64,000 nucleotides of DNA from Denticeps clupeoides. Taxonomy: Eukaryota > Chordata > Actinopteri > Clupeiformes > Denticipitidae. Within the stretch, counting starts at the first letter, position 1, and each line of letters opens with the position of its first letter. The notes under the pieces were generated by a model. The model was not told the origin of the DNA. It saw nothing but the letters and a program-made list of their open reading frames with translations, and searched no databases. The stretch lies in the NCBI RefSeq assembly GCF_900700375.1, contig NC_041716.1:19370578-19434577 (forward strand), written 5' to 3'. Below, piece by piece: positions 47,241 through 60,492 of the stretch. The translations under genes were made by a program, and so were the position numbers.

Positions 47241-48022
47241 TACCTCTATCAATAATTAAAAACTTCATGTTATACACCGAAAGCTTAATATGGAAGAAAT
47301 GTAAAATGCACATTCATATTTGACTCTACATTTCAATCAACAATGTGAAAAAAATTAAGAAATTCACCATGCATGTCATCATAAACATGCCACAAACCAT
47401 ACTTTCGATTTTCTGACATTTTGATCCAAAGACGGAAAAAGCAACAGAGGGCAGCAGAGTCTTGTGCATTTATGAGACCAAGTTAAAGACGGTACATTGC
47501 TCTTTGAAATTCATTTAAGGAACTCTTTAAGGAACCTTCATCGGTTCTAAATGAACTCCCCATTAATTAAACTGGACACAGAGAGATCTTTCCAGACATT
47601 TTGCAATTGAAACGTAAAACGGGTTCGATTGAGTTGCGAATTGTTAGGTTGGTAAATTGTCGCTGGCTGGATTAATGGACAGGCCTACCTTGAATGTCAG
47701 TCAGTTCACTTACATCTGAGTACAAGCATCTATAAGCAAACACATCATGGAATATTATACGAAGTTTTGCCGCATCGCTGCTCTTCAGTATTAGACCAGG
47801 TAGATGACCAGACCCGCCCCACTAGCTGCTAAATCCACGTCAAGGAGTAGCAAAAATTCGACTGACCCTTGTTTTATCACCATCCATTGTGCTCCTAAAG
47901 TGCATCTGATAGCCTCTCGCATTTTGCAGAAATCCTTCATTTTGTTTTATTACATTAAAATGATTCTGCTGCTGTTGAAATGTAATGGCTTGGGTGAAAG
48001 AGGACAATATGCTGCCTACCCA
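47241..48022. other. Spacer without recognisable gene
   Basis: AT-rich, no coding exon, RNA gene or repeat family recognised. Confidence 0.4.
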
Positions 48023-48227
48023 TGAGGCAGTGGTGGCCTAGCGGTTAAGGAAGCCACCCCGTAATCAGAAGGTTGCCGGTTCGAATCCCCATCCGCGAAG
48101 GTGCCACTGACCGTCCCCACACATGGCTGCCCACTGCTTACCAAGGATGATGGTTAAAAGCAGAGGACACATTTCCTTGTGTCACCGTGTGCTGTCACAA
48201 TCACTTCAATTTCACCTTTCACTTTTT
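48023..48227 (+). mobile_element. SINE family B (copy 10)
   Basis: 'gaggcagtggtggcctagcg' start, B box GGTTCGAATCCC, shortened middle, core and tail. Confidence 0.9.
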
Positions 48228-50915
48228 TATTAAGAATTCAGCAGTCTAGGCTAGACGCATACTTTACATTTTTGAGTTTGCAGCGTACCACAAGCAAACA
48301 AGCCAAATAATTCCAGCAATGACAGATGGTTATGTAAAAAAAAAAAAAGAATAATAATCCCTGCTGTTGGGATCTTAGCCATTTGACCTCATAACCCAAA
48401 ATTACTACAACACCCTCCATCTGAGCATTTTGAGCACTTGAGTGTCCCTTTTCATTTTTTTTATTCAAATCACAGGGTACTTGTCAGTTACATAAGGGAT
48501 GCCATATGCCAACCATTGCAGCAGCATCTGAGTAGCTTGACTGAATTTAGCATATTGATTGATACATATTTAAAAAAAAATTGAAAAGTGCATGTGTGTG
48601 TTGTGCATCTACATCACAGGGCACTGTTTTTGTTCTAAAGAGGTAGTTATTCATGTATAAAAGATATGTTCCATATTCATTACCCCTTGTCCTCTAGGTG
48701 CCATAAAAACACGTCGAGTAGCAGTAGGTGAATATAAATCTCTTGTGCCCATGGGCCGAGACATGAAACCCGACACCGGGATTCTGCCGAAGTGGAATAA
48801 TTCTCTTTGATGTGTTCCCATGGACCAGATGGCTGTTACCCAGTACACAGTAAGTCAGACCGTGAACAATGAACCATTTAACATTACGATACATGCACCC
48901 ATCAGGGCAAAAGATGAATCAAACGCTACAGGCCTCTAGAAAAAGCTTAACAAGATTGACAGTAAACAAATATCCTGTCGGCAATGAAAAGTGAGGCCAT
49001 AGCCGCACTAGAACGAGCTTCAGCGCCACCCATCCTCAACGCATTTTCGAGGCGAAGCTGCAATAAAATGTAATGTTGTAAATTAAAACGTTGTCCTATT
49101 GAAAGAAGGTGCGCTCAGTCACAGCCTTGGGGTTAGACATGCATAGCGGGTCTGGCTTCAGATTATTTTCTTTTTACGGAATCGGAAAAGAGTTGCGACA
49201 CCGATCCCCTTCTGTAGATCACGGTTTCTTTTCTATTGCATCATCTCGGCCGGAGTGATGAAAGACTCCGGTCTGGTCAGACTGCAGTAAGGGGGTCAGT
49301 CCTGCCGACACTTCATCATGCACATGATGTATTGAGTTAATGAGAGAAAGAGAGCGAGAGATTCTCTCTTACGCGATTCTCTCAATTTTAAGCCAAATTA
49401 CTATCTGTCACTTTAGCTAATGTGAAATTTTATAAGCTACACGCTTAATTTCGCAACAATTATGGTGTGTGGATTTTACAAAAGACAGTGTCCTTGCAAG
49501 GAGGACAACAGCAAATGCTATTAAAACAGCCTATTAAGGGGCGACGGGGAGAAGATGCTTAGGTAGCAAATAACCAATTGAGTTGCCATTGATCTGCAAG
49601 GGAGTCAGACGAAGTTCATTTAAGGACAAGGTGATAATTAGTGGACAGCGTTCACTGAAAATGTCAGGATGCATGCGATTGTCTGAATGCACACTTACCA
49701 GATCCAACAAACGGGGATCTTGAGCAATCTGCCAGCCAAGTTTCGGAATTTAATGACATTTATATCTCTCTCACGTGTTTTCTACACATCACACAGCTAT
49801 TCAAAGCTGAATTTCAGCACTGTGTTTCAGTACTGTGCTTATTAAAGTGTTATTGTTGGGTTATTTCGTAGTTGGTGTAAATGTGTGTATAACCTTATTG
49901 TAGCGTCCCAGCCATTGGGGTTGGAAGGTTCTTGACCTTTGACACTGCTCTGCATGTTGTGAAAAAACTCGAATGCGAATGTGCTTATGCAATCAGTATA
50001 GCAATTTAAAGTCCAAAAGACAGTGAATTTCAGACACAGTGCCATAGACACGTGCACACACCATTAAATTGAAGATTTTTAATTACATTTTACTTAATGA
50101 AGATGATCTCTACCTTGCCTGGTAATTATTAAAGTCTTGTTTAAGCACTGTCAGGAGCTGGGAATGACAGGCAAACCCACCGGGGCTTTCATTCTCTTCA
50201 CCAGAGCTGAGTGAAAGTGCTCTTGCTGCAAATTCCTACCCACTGATCTCCACCCATTTGCCCAGATTTTCCTGGTTTGTTTGTAATGTGAAAATTAGGA
50301 ACTCTATTCCTCTCTCTCTTTCTTTCCTCTCCATCAACCCCAGGAAAACATGTCTGAGCTGGAGACAGCTTGTCACTCTCCTGGCACACAGACACAAACA
50401 ACTCCACAGCACAAAGCCAAACCACTGTTAGAACAATGTCTCCAGTGTGCTGATGCAGGCCGGTGCAACCGCATTCACTCTATAACGCACTTCTTTTCGC
50501 TCAGCGTCCAGTTTGTTTACAATCATGCGCGGTGACAATCTGACGCTCTTTTTCCTGCCACCATGAGGTAATCCAAGAGCAGTTCAGACGGTAAGGCAGA
50601 AGATGAAAAGGCCAGGCCGATGGCCATTTGATGGCCAACGCTGACTGGCGCTGAGACGTGACCCCATGCAGAGGAACACAGAGGCAGGCTCTGTTGTCTG
50701 TTTCCTCAGATCAGGGAACGGTGGGGGGTGCTGCATCTCGAAACCCTGAGAAACCCTCCTTCAAGAAACTGACATCATCAGACAGCAGCGGGCATAAAGG
50801 GTTCACGAACAAATGCCAGAAAAGGAGGCGATTTTTCTTTTTCACTCATTTCCCAAACGATGGGATGGAATTTTTTTATTCTTCAGCAATCACAGGCGAT
50901 AGAGTTGTTTCCTGC
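48228..50915. other. Long spacer without recognisable gene
   Basis: No gene seen. The stretch 49,130-49,330 is less AT-rich than its surroundings and could be conserved non-coding DNA. Minor GA-rich run near 49,345-49,360. Confidence 0.35.
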
Positions 50916-51108
50916 ACATTTACATTTACAGCATTTATCAGACGCCCTTATCCAGAGCGACTTACAATCAGTAGTTACAGGGACAGTCCCCCTGGAGCAA
51001 CTTAGGGTTAAGTGTCTTACTCAGGGACACAATGGTAGTAAGTGGGATTTGAACCTGGGTCTTCTGGTTCATAGGCCAGTGTGTTACCCACTAGGCTATT
51101 ACCACCCT
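50916..51108 (-). mobile_element. SINE family A (copy 7)
   Basis: Near-complete reverse copy from 'acatttacatttacagcatt' to 'actaggctattaccaccctg'. Very similar to copy 5, so fairly young. Confidence 0.93.
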
Positions 51109-51477
51109 GCACAACTGTAAAGGCAAAAAAATTTATTAATCAAGTGTGCACAAATTTTATAAAGATGGTTAAAAATATGGCAAAACTATCAATGTAATGT
51201 GACAAAGGAACAGTTCTGACATTATGTCAGTGATATCTGGAGTAGTGGTATAAAACCACTGTCTATTTACTCCACCATCATGGGTAAGGATGGTTTTCTA
51301 CTTCCAATCTTTCTAGTTAAATAGTGAAATTTGCCAGATTTTATTTCCCATCACACCTTTATCAAGAAGAGAGAAAAATAGAAAAGGTTTTGAATAAAAT
51401 TTTAGCCTGAATCAGGGATGTTTGTATGTTGTGTATTGTCTAAATATCTGAGTAAAATGGTTCACGTTGACATTTTC

Positions 51478-51632
51478 TGCATTTACTTCTCAGTATTTAC
51501 AGGGACAGTCCCTCTGGAGACACTCTGGGTTAAGCAACTTGCTCAAGGACACAATGGTAGTAAGCGGGGTTTGAACCTGTGCTCTTCTGGTTCATAGGTG
51601 AGTGTGTTGCCAGCTAGGCTACTAACTGCAAG
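51478..51632 (-). mobile_element. SINE family A (copy 8), diverged
   Basis: Reverse copy lacking the tail; core 'acacaatggtagtaagcggg' and B-box region remain. Confidence 0.75.
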
Positions 51633-52962
51633 GCTACTAGAAAGTTCACATACAATGCAGGTACCCAAGGTGAAAAACTAAATTCATTTGTATTTACAAT
51701 TTCCTGACCTTTTACAAAATCTGGATGAAATAATTGTGTTCTTTGATGTTTTTTTATTTCCTTCTTTCGTTGATTTATAAGGAAACAGTACATTTTGAGA
51801 CACTACAGTTTCATATTTCCAAGGGCAGTAATATTGTTATGGTTTTTGTTTTATGGAGATCTTGATATTAGTTCCACTGTTTAGTGTAACACATCCTCTT
51901 ATTATCAGATGTGGTTTGACAAGTGTGGGACGAGAGTGCCCCGAACCAGACTTGGATGGTGACATTGACAGATCCTGTGCGAGTGGATGGCATCTGCAGA
52001 GAGACATGGCATCCTTCTGGTGCCCGGAGGCAGCGGGCAAAATTTCTGAGACTCAACAAAGATAGATGCTTCCCAAGGGCCAAACATTAGAATGAATAAA
52101 GTGAGACTGCCATGGCATTGTCTTGAACAATTCATTTTGTGGGGGACAAGTGAACTACAGAGGTGCCATTTATAATCTCTCATGGCCTGTTTCAATTATA
52201 GATGATTTGGAATCTGTGATTCGGAGATGTCTCTTTGTTTCGCACTGAGAGCGGAAGACAGTGGGCAGCTGTAAATCAAGAAACAAGAAACCTCACCGTG
52301 AGTCACACGTCTTTCAGACCAGTCGAGGAAGCAAATGTAAAAGATAATTGCTGATCTTATTTTTGAAATGGAAACGTAGATCCATGTAAATGCCGTGATG
52401 CAGAAGGTAAAATGATGAAAGATTCTATAAATTTGGCTGCATGTGTCATTTTTTGTGCCTGTGGAGGAAGGCTGATGGCACCGTGATGATGAACTACAGG
52501 GAGCAGCTTGGGTCTCGCTGCATGGGGAGCAAAAATAAAATTTTTCTTCATCCTATCTGCGCGTCTGAGGCAGTTAATGGATGGGGCGAGGATCCTGCCA
52601 TTTCTTCCATGTTGTTAGCCAAGGCCAAGCGTTTGCTGTGCCAGGGAGACTCTTTTCAAATAATCGCCATACCGGACCATGCTGTGTTCGCCCGCACCCA
52701 CAGATAAACAGAAGGAAGATTCCGGAATGAATGTGCAGCACAGCTGCTTCTGATTTGCATTAGATGACACAAGTGAAAGGGAAAGCATGAGAAGACCTTT
52801 ATTCTGCATTAGTGTAACCGTATATTGGTACCATATAAATACTTCTTACTTATTACTGTAAATCACTAAATAGCCATGATACCATATGAAAGTGCTAACC
52901 GGAATGAGCGGGTATGAAGTTGAATGTGATTGTGCTTTGATTGTGTCCCACTTCTGAACTTT
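51633..52962. other. Spacer without recognisable gene
   Basis: No coding exon or repeat family recognised. Short open frames overlap on both strands at 51,840-52,200 without splice support or similarity I can recognise. Confidence 0.35.
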
Positions 52963-53143
52963 GGGGCCGGTGTGGCCTAGTGGTAAAGGAAGTGGCCCCG
53001 TAATCAGAAGTTTTCCAGTTCGAATCCCGATCTTCCAAGATGCTACTCAGGTGCCACTGAGAAAAGCACCGTCCCCACACACTGCTCCCCGGGCGCCTGT
53101 CATGGCTGCCCACTGCTCACCAAGGGTGATGGTTAAAAGCAAC
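52963..53143 (+). mobile_element. SINE family B (copy 11)
   Basis: 'gccggtgtggcctagtggta' start, B box 'agttcgaatcccg', 'ctgctccccgggcgcctgtc' and core; tail cut short. Confidence 0.9.
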
Positions 53144-55790
53144 ATTCATTACATTGGACACAGACTCGACATGACGAGGCTGTTTTTGTACACTGACATC
53201 AGGCGCTCACAGTCTGGAAATCAGGCTGACACATCGACACTATGAAACTCCGGAACCACACACGGAACCATACCTCCCCCCACAGTAAGAACCGTTACAG
53301 TATAGCTTTTACTGTATCAGCAGTTTCTGCATGACAAAAACGCTGTGACGTCCTTCCCACACATGCTGAAGAACTTTTCTTAATCAGGACAATACAGTTG
53401 GTTAGACGGAGATTTAAAAAAATAATAATTACCAAAGTGCAAAGTGGAATGCTGGGGTTTGACCAGAGGTGGCATTACTGAGATCTGCATGGGGTGATGA
53501 CCACCTTCCAGACCAGCCATATCTGCCATATGGTAAGGCTTCAAATCCAGCTGTCCTGTCTGGGGATCGGAGCACAGAAGTGCTCTCCTGGACTTGCCAG
53601 TACCGGATTAGACATGGTTGCACTCTGGAGTAATGCAGAGGGGTGAGAACATGCACCATGAAGACCCGTGTCTCCTTTCTAGGAGCTAACAGGGTGCTGT
53701 CTCACAGTTTTTTCTAGTGTGGTGGGTGCTCAGACTGGATTAAGGCATTCAGCAAATATAAAACAGGGACATTGGCTATACAGGCAGTATGAATCTGGCT
53801 AAAGCTTACACACTCTCACAACATAGGTTATGAAAGAGCCACAGAAACATGAATAGCCTCTTGTATTTCCATGTCCTCTAGTCCTGGTCTTCCTACTCAG
53901 TCACTGTGGTGAGGCAATTAACACAGGCTGTTGCTATCCAGGGTTCTAAAAGATGTTCTCTTCTGTCTACTCCTCACTTGTGAAGTTGTGAGTGAAACAA
54001 CCCAAAATGAGAACTGACAGTCAATGAAAACTTACGTTTTTGGGACTATAGAGTACATTCGCAACTCTGCTGAGATGGCTGACTTGCCACCTTCTGTGGA
54101 ACTGTTCAACACAGGGATTCGATTTTGTCATTTGACGGCAGCACTGTTGGCTCCAGTTTTTAACACAATGAACAGAAATTTCCCACGTGGATGAATCTGT
54201 GCAGGTTTTGCAGCACATTTAGCCACTTCATCAACTCTCCGCCTATTATTGAGCCTCTAGAAGAAGCCAAACCAGTGGCTCTATAGTGTCATCCTGGTTT
54301 CATTCCCAGCGTCTGACTGCTAATGTGCCTCATGCTTGGCAGAGAGGGACATCACATCAACAGCCATACAATGTTCACAAATGGTCTTTTGTGGTGAGCG
54401 GTTGCCATAGATACAGGTGACACTGGCAGGGGCAGACATCAAATTAAAGGGGCGTAATAAGCTAATATGTTAATTAGATGTCCATTATGAGATGCAGTTT
54501 GCAGTGACTTTGTGTGAGGTTGGCACCCCATGGCACGCAGGGATTTGTTCCAGCAGACGGGTGTTGTCAAGCAGCCACAATGAACGTCACCCGGTATTTC
54601 AAAGATTTTTGCTGTTGCAGGTACGGGGGGCGGAAGTGCATTTTCCGTGAAGGATTTGTTGTTCTCCACATTTCCTTGTGCCTGTGCGCCAAAGGTCGAT
54701 GTTTTCAATGTCTATTTAATTGCTCTGGTGTCATATTGTCATTTTGTGTCAATGCAGTCCAATAGCACTTTGCCTCTGCCAGCATTTAAAGGCTGTTCCT
54801 CAACGGCACATCGATTCAAAAGGATCTGTGTCAATATAACTCAACGGAGGGCAGTGCTGGGACCGCCGGGCCTTTTGTCCTCTTCGTTTCGAGTCTGAGC
54901 GAAGTTACCCTTCAACTGCTGGAGAGGATTACACACGCAGACTTAACTTCTCTTGTTGTCTCGCGTCTTTCAGCTCTCCGCAACAAAGGGCACAGCGATC
55001 AGCCTCATTCTCTGAAAGCAATATGCATTACGTAAAAAAACGCCGGTGCAAGCGTCCTTGCAGCCTGACAGCATGGGTGGGTACTGGTGTGTTAACAAAG
55101 GGACCTGAAATGGGCTTTTGAGTCATGCAGAAAGAAATATGTGAGTACAGGCAGACGGTCCAGAAAAAAAAAAAACTGCCAGAGAGAGAGAGAGAGAGAG
55201 AGACTGAGGATGACAGAGGGCGAGAGAGAGAGTGAGAGAGAGAGACAGACAGAGAGTGAGAGACTTGCCAGTCCTTTCGCAAATATGAGAGACTGGTTTG
55301 TGGAGCTCAGAACACACGCAGTGTCGAAACATACCACACTTGCTAAAAATAATCATGTTTCATGTTATATATGTTTTATGGCAGTAGCCTAGAGCACAAA
55401 AGTGAACACTGGCTAAACTTTAAAAGATTTTATCAATCTGTCACACCTAATATTTCAGCATTGATTTAATGTAAATATACCAATCAAACCTGCTGTAACC
55501 TGGTTTGTTTACATTATGTCAATGCTAAAATATAAGGTTTGACAGATTCATTCGATGTTTTAAAGTTTAGCCTGTGTTTTTTATTTACGATGTGGGTAAT
55601 ACGCCTACGAACCAGAAGACCACAAAGTCACAGCTTCTAACACCACTTAAATCCCTCAGCAATATATAATTAGTAAATTTTCCTCTTGTGGGACTAATAG
55701 AGGATCATCTTATTTTACATCACAACATTTTATCTATGATTTACTCCAGCATGAAACATTGTTGGCACAGTCCACGCGAGACTGGTAGTG
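53144..55790. other. Spacer upstream of the CpG promoter
   Basis: No gene seen. 54,480-54,960 is richer in GC than neighbours and may be conserved non-coding DNA. A GA-rich simple repeat lies at 55,181-55,262. Confidence 0.35.
55181..55262. repeat. (GA)n simple repeat
   Basis: Imperfect GA repeat, about 80 bp, with short interruptions. Confidence 0.9.
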
Positions 55791-55799
55791 AGATTTTTT

Positions 55800-56019
55800 G
55801 ATGAATAAAGAGCTGGTGCGGCGGTCAGGTGCGAAAGGGGGAGGGGCCATGACGTCACCGCCACGCCCCCCCCCGCCTGCCGAGCGGAGCCGGACCTGCG
55901 AGGAAGTCGCCGCCCCGCCGCGTCTGCTCGGAGAGGAGCGGGAGGTCGCCCGACGTTCGCCGACGAGGATGGCGGAGCGGAGCTGAACCACCACGGAGAG
56001 ATACGCGCTCGTCCCCACC
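55800..56019 (+). promoter_or_regulatory. CpG-island promoter and 5' UTR of the 56,020 gene
   Basis: GC- and CpG-rich block with a perfect CRE (TGACGTCA, 55,850-55,857), a GC-rich box next to it ('ccacgcccccccccgcc') and no TATA box. It leads directly into a Kozak-perfect ATG. Confidence 0.7.
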
Positions 56020-56032
56020 ATGGCTGTAGACG
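56020..56032 (+). CDS. First coding exon of a gene that leaves the window (MAVD-)
   Basis: 'CCCCACCATGGCTGTAGACG|GTAAGG': ATG in perfect Kozak context, four codons (M-A-V-D) plus one base, then a consensus donor at 56,033. It is preceded by a CpG-island promoter. No convincing second exon appears in the remaining 8 kb, so intron 1 is long. In human, SAMD10 lies on this side of PRPF6 and the related SAMD12 begins MAVE, so a SAMD10-type gene is a guess from synteny only. Confidence 0.5.
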
Positions 56033-57518
56033 GTAAGGACAACGTGCTCTGTGTTTACTTTCCTGACCACGAGCTGGCGGACATTTCAGCACCAGACCCG
56101 GCATTCTGACAGCGACGCGAACACCCGAATATTCTACATCGTTCTTCAAAATGAAGTATTCAAAACAGTGTTAAATACATCGTTTATTCTGTTTCTAAAA
56201 GTTCATGCGCGTTTCGTGTGCTTTGTGAGATTAACATTTTAGTAAAGTGAGTAAACGTGCCGGCCTTCACCTCAGTTCTTATAAAACTCTGAGTGAAGTG
56301 TATTTACAGGTGACTTTCAACGCTGCGAGATTCAGTTTTGGTAACAGTAAGTCGTGCAATATTATTATCCACTTATTATCCACCAATTACTGCAATCTGT
56401 GATCGAATACATTCATATTCCCCCACCAGCCTTTTGTTTGCACATATTATCATTACTGGTGATCGTGGTTTTATTGGCTGCGAATCTCTCACCTCGTTGT
56501 GGAGCAGAATGGCCAGCGCCACCGAGTGTGAAATTCCCTTTCACACCTTCGCCGGGAAACAAAGGCGGCCCGGCAGGAAGCGGGCCGGACAGCAGGCCTG
56601 AGGGGGGGGGGGGGCGTCCACGGGGACGTGCACATTCAAAACAAGCTGACACGCGTGGCCACGAGGGGCCGCGAATAATTCACCCTCCTCCGCTGATGGA
56701 TGACGGACGGAGTCTCCTGCGTGCTTATTAACGGGCCTCGGACCTCGCGTCCATGTTGGTGGAGGTTAAATTGAAGTCATGTGCCCATCGGGCTGGGCTG
56801 CGTGCGGCTGCTAATCTGCCGTACCGAGCGACACACCATGAGGGGAGTAATGGAAGCGAAAGGAAACCTCTTGTGGACACTAATGTGGCGTGTTTGCGTG
56901 TGCCAGCGGCTTGGCTCGGTGTCCATTTGGTGACTTTTGGAAGAGGTGCTCTTCTGGAGCTTCTGAGATGTGATGCTACATGGTGTCTTTTTTGGTGTGT
57001 CTGTCAGAAAGCGCAGCGGTAACATCTTCTCCGGTTTCCAAGAAGCCTCACCGCCTCTCCAATGTCACGCACTTTCATTCCCACTTAGTCCCGTTACTCG
57101 GGGACTCACCCAGGGCAGGACACACACACACACTCACGCCTACGGACAGTCGAGAGCCGCAAATCCACCTAGTCCGCGTGCCTGTGGGCGGCAGGAGGAA
57201 ACCGGAGAACCTTCACCAACATGGGGAGAGCGTGCAAGCTGTAAGGCGCCGTACTGGCAGTAGGTGGGTGCTGGGTGACCCTGGTCTGCCGCAGTGAAGG
57301 GGATTACAGTGGGACCACACCGGGTTCGGGTTGGAGGAAGTCCCGGTTCACTCCGCCCACTCCACCCATGGACTCGCATTGATTAAGTGCTGAGACGGGG
57401 GAGGCGGATCAATTTGCGGTAAGTCAACAGTATCCTTGCTGCGAGGGCCTGGGCGGAGCCAGGATGGGAGGAGAGGAGGGGCTGATTTGACCGGCTTGGA
57501 CGCTCTCGTGGTAAGACG
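56033..57518. other. Start of long first intron
   Basis: GC-richer than the upstream spacer, with several CpG clusters (56,500-56,740; 57,040-57,400) but no exon with matching splice sites. May hold intronic enhancers. Confidence 0.35.
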
Positions 57519-57702
57519 GGTGCTAGTAGCCTAGTGGGTAACACACTCGCCTATGAACCAGAAGTCCCAGGTTAAAACCCCACTTACTACCATTGTGTCC
57601 CTGGGCAAGACACTAAGTTGCTCCAGGGGGGGACTGTCCCTGTAACTACTGACTAAGTCCCCTGGATAAGGGTGTCTGGCAAATGCTGTAAATGTAAATG
57701 TA
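57519..57702 (+). mobile_element. SINE family A (copy 9)
   Basis: Near-complete copy from 'gggtgctagtagcctagtgg' to the 'ctgtaaatgtaaatg' tail. Confidence 0.92.
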
Positions 57703-58043
57703 GAACTCGTCCCCCTCCCTCCATTTTTCGTTCCTCCTTTCTGTTCATTTCTTCTGAAGTGGGAGAAGGCTCGTCCACGTCTTGTCCAGCTCACTCCTCT
57801 CTCCCGATCGCATTAGGAAACACGCCGACCCGTATCCGCCATCGCTTCTTTAATTAGTGCTCCACACAGGGTCGGGAGAAGGAGAGAGAGGTTTCAAATC
57901 TGCAAATTGCCGAAAGGGCGACGCTAATTAGGCATTATTTAAGAGCCATTTTTTTTCCTCTGTACGTTCCTTTTCGAGGCTATGGAGCCGAGAGTCTGTA
58001 GTGTGCGCAAACACCGGCTCTTCCTCCTCCTCTTCCTCGTCCC

Positions 58044-58222
58044 TCTCTATGGTGGCCTAGTGGGGGCAGGTTCGGAATCCCCAAACCGGCAATGTGCGAC
58101 TGAGCAAAGCGGCGTCCTCACGTGCTGCTCCCCGGGCGGCTGTCATGGCTGCCCACTGCTCACCAAGGGTGGTGGGTTAAATGCAGAGGACACATTTTGT
58201 TGTGTTTCACAATGACAATAAC
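58044..58222 (+). mobile_element. SINE family B (copy 12)
   Basis: 'tctctatggtggcctagtgg' start, diverged B box, 'ctgctccccgggcggctgtc', core and tail. Confidence 0.88.
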
Positions 58223-58917
58223 TCTCACCCCTGGGGGCTGGAGCTGCATGCCACGCACAAGCGTTCACTCATTTCATCTTTCTCTCGTGCATCCATGGGC
58301 AGATATCATGGGCTGGCCACTCTGCTGTTTCTAAGGTGATTTGTGCCTCCATGACAACCACCGTACAGGACGCCTTGGATAGGATTGTTTCCAGAAGACA
58401 AAAGTTTGGTAGACGTGGTACGAGGTTTTAGAAAAACGTTTACTGCACCGAGACTTTCACTTTTTTCATCCACACCCATTCAGCTGCATGGGGGGATGGA
58501 ATGGGGAGCAAGGTGGGGACATGCGAGGACACGTGTCAAGACGCTCGACGATGATGAACAGCCCCGCTCGAAACAAAGAGCAGTGGTTCTCTCTCTCTGG
58601 TCGTGTACAGGACTTTTGCCAAGTTTGCTCTCCTCCTGTCATTTTCCGGCCCAGCCCCCATCCTCCCGCTCTCCATGAGCCAATCAGGCCCAGATGAAAA
58701 TTAGGCGTCGCCGCTGGTGGCTGCTGGGAATGTTTATTAAGAGCCGCCAGCTGTGGCGGTTCCTGCGGGGGCGATGATGTAAACAGACGTTCTGAGGTGA
58801 TGCCGACTTCAAGCACACACTCGTAAATCTTTTTTCTGGGAATGTTTCAATGTCACTGCTGCTCTTCTTCGAGCAGGTATTGTTGTGTATTAATATGCCG
58901 AGCGTTGTGGTATTCTA

Positions 58918-58965
58918 TTATATTACATTACACTCATTCGGCAGATGCTTTAATCCAAAGTGACG
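58918..58965 (-). mobile_element. L2/SINE tail fragment
   Basis: 'cattcggcagatgctttaat' plus 'ccaaagtgac' is the reversed L2/SINE-A tail; nothing else of the element remains. Confidence 0.6.
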
Positions 58966-59370
58966 TACACGGGAGGAGTAACTCCCAGCAGACCTGGGGG
59001 TAAGCGCGAGTGCTAATCAATTCAATGGTGATGTAGTACATGGAGGTGGGGCAGGAAGTGTGCAGTACGTGTATATTAGTCAGGAGCTGCTCTTGAATGT
59101 CGCCTGTTCCACCTTCAACAGTATTTTAAGCAATGACAGAATAATGCCAGGCTAGAGCTGTGCTATAAATGAAGCTATAATAGACACGGGGTCATGCTGT
59201 ACAGAGCTAGTGGCAGCTGGGGTGCAGCTATGTATTAATATTTATTCCTTTACATTGATCTTTTGCAATGATAAAGTTCCATCGGTGATCACAGGACCAG
59301 CTGGTATTATACTGTAACAGACATTTTGGACACTAATTTGGAACTTTGTGATCAACCAGATCACAAATAT

Positions 59371-59546
59371 GTGGTAGTAGCCTAGTGGGTAGCACACTTG
59401 CTTGTGAACCGGAAGACCCGGGTTCGAATCCCGCTAACTACCATTGTGTCCCTGAGCAAGACACTTAACCATAAGTTGCTCCAGGGGGACTGTCCCTGTA
59501 CCTACTGATTGTAAGTCGCTCTGGATAAGTAAATGTAAATGTAAAT
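59371..59546 (+). mobile_element. SINE family A (copy 10)
   Basis: Near-complete copy with B box 'gggttcgaatcccg', the best-preserved in this family here; the tail is slightly shortened. Confidence 0.92.
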
Positions 59547-59750
59547 ATGGAATCATGTGAGGATTCGGGAAAAGACAGAGCAGATGTGGGTTTAAAAGGT
59601 GAAAGGTCACTGTCGGTGTGTATGTGTCTGATTCTTTTTTTCCTGGTTGTGTAAATAGTAGGGACAGTTTACCAAGCTGATTCAACTTCAATGACCCTTC
59701 CAAGCAGCTTTCCGTTTTTTATCTTCAGTGTTTTTCCTCTGAACCCCAAT

Positions 59751-59772
59751 CCCCCCCCCCCCCCCCCCCCCC
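59751..59772 (+). repeat. C22 homopolymer
   Basis: Twenty-two consecutive C inside the long first intron. Confidence 0.98.
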
Positions 59773-60338
59773 TCTGTTTATCTTTTTTAAATCCCCCCCA
59801 TAGGGAATCTCCAAACTGGAACCAAGATAAACCCACCAGACCCCCAACAATCCCCCCAGTCATTAAAGCGCAGACAGAAGAGCAGAAGCTCCCGGGAGAA
59901 CATGAAAGCTGATCTTATGAATAAATATAGCATATGGCTATAGCATATGTGTTTCTGAGCGTGGGTGCTGCTATTCTAGTAAGGACGGTACAAAAGTAGG
60001 AGCTACAGCTGGAATTGTGTGTGTGTGTCCACAGACTGCTGGGATACTACAGTCACCATTTGACCCTGACGTGCTGTGAACACACGATTGGGTTTAGAAC
60101 CCCACCGTTCTCCAGTTTCCTCCCGCCAGCAAAAGACATGCACACTAAGGGAGCTGGTGTGTCAAAATTGTCCATAGGTGTGAGCATGTGTGTGTCTGCT
60201 GTGTGTATGCCCTGGGTGATTCCCTGCACTGGCAGCTGCAACCCTCTTTTTGGCTAATGCTTATGGATAGTGTGTGTGTGTGTTTGTGTATGTGTGAGCG
60301 ATTGAGTGTGAAGATTTAAAAAGACTCATGGCACCTTT

Positions 60339-60492
60339 AACCGCCAAGGTGCCACTGAGGTCCCCACACACTGCTCCCCCGGCACCTGTCATGCTGCCCA
60401 CTGCTCACCAAGGGTGAAGGGTTAAATACAGAGGACACATTTCACTGTGTCACCGCGTGCTGTGCTGCTTTACAATGACACTTCACTTTCAT
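60339..60492 (+). mobile_element. SINE family B (copy 13), 5' truncated
   Basis: Starts at 'ccgccaaggtgccactgagg', then core and tail; A and B boxes missing. Confidence 0.85.

Noticed and set aside
54439-54898. Overlapping frames suggesting a small gene
   Set aside because: No splice sites, no domain and frames on both strands of similar length. Better described as possible conserved non-coding DNA.
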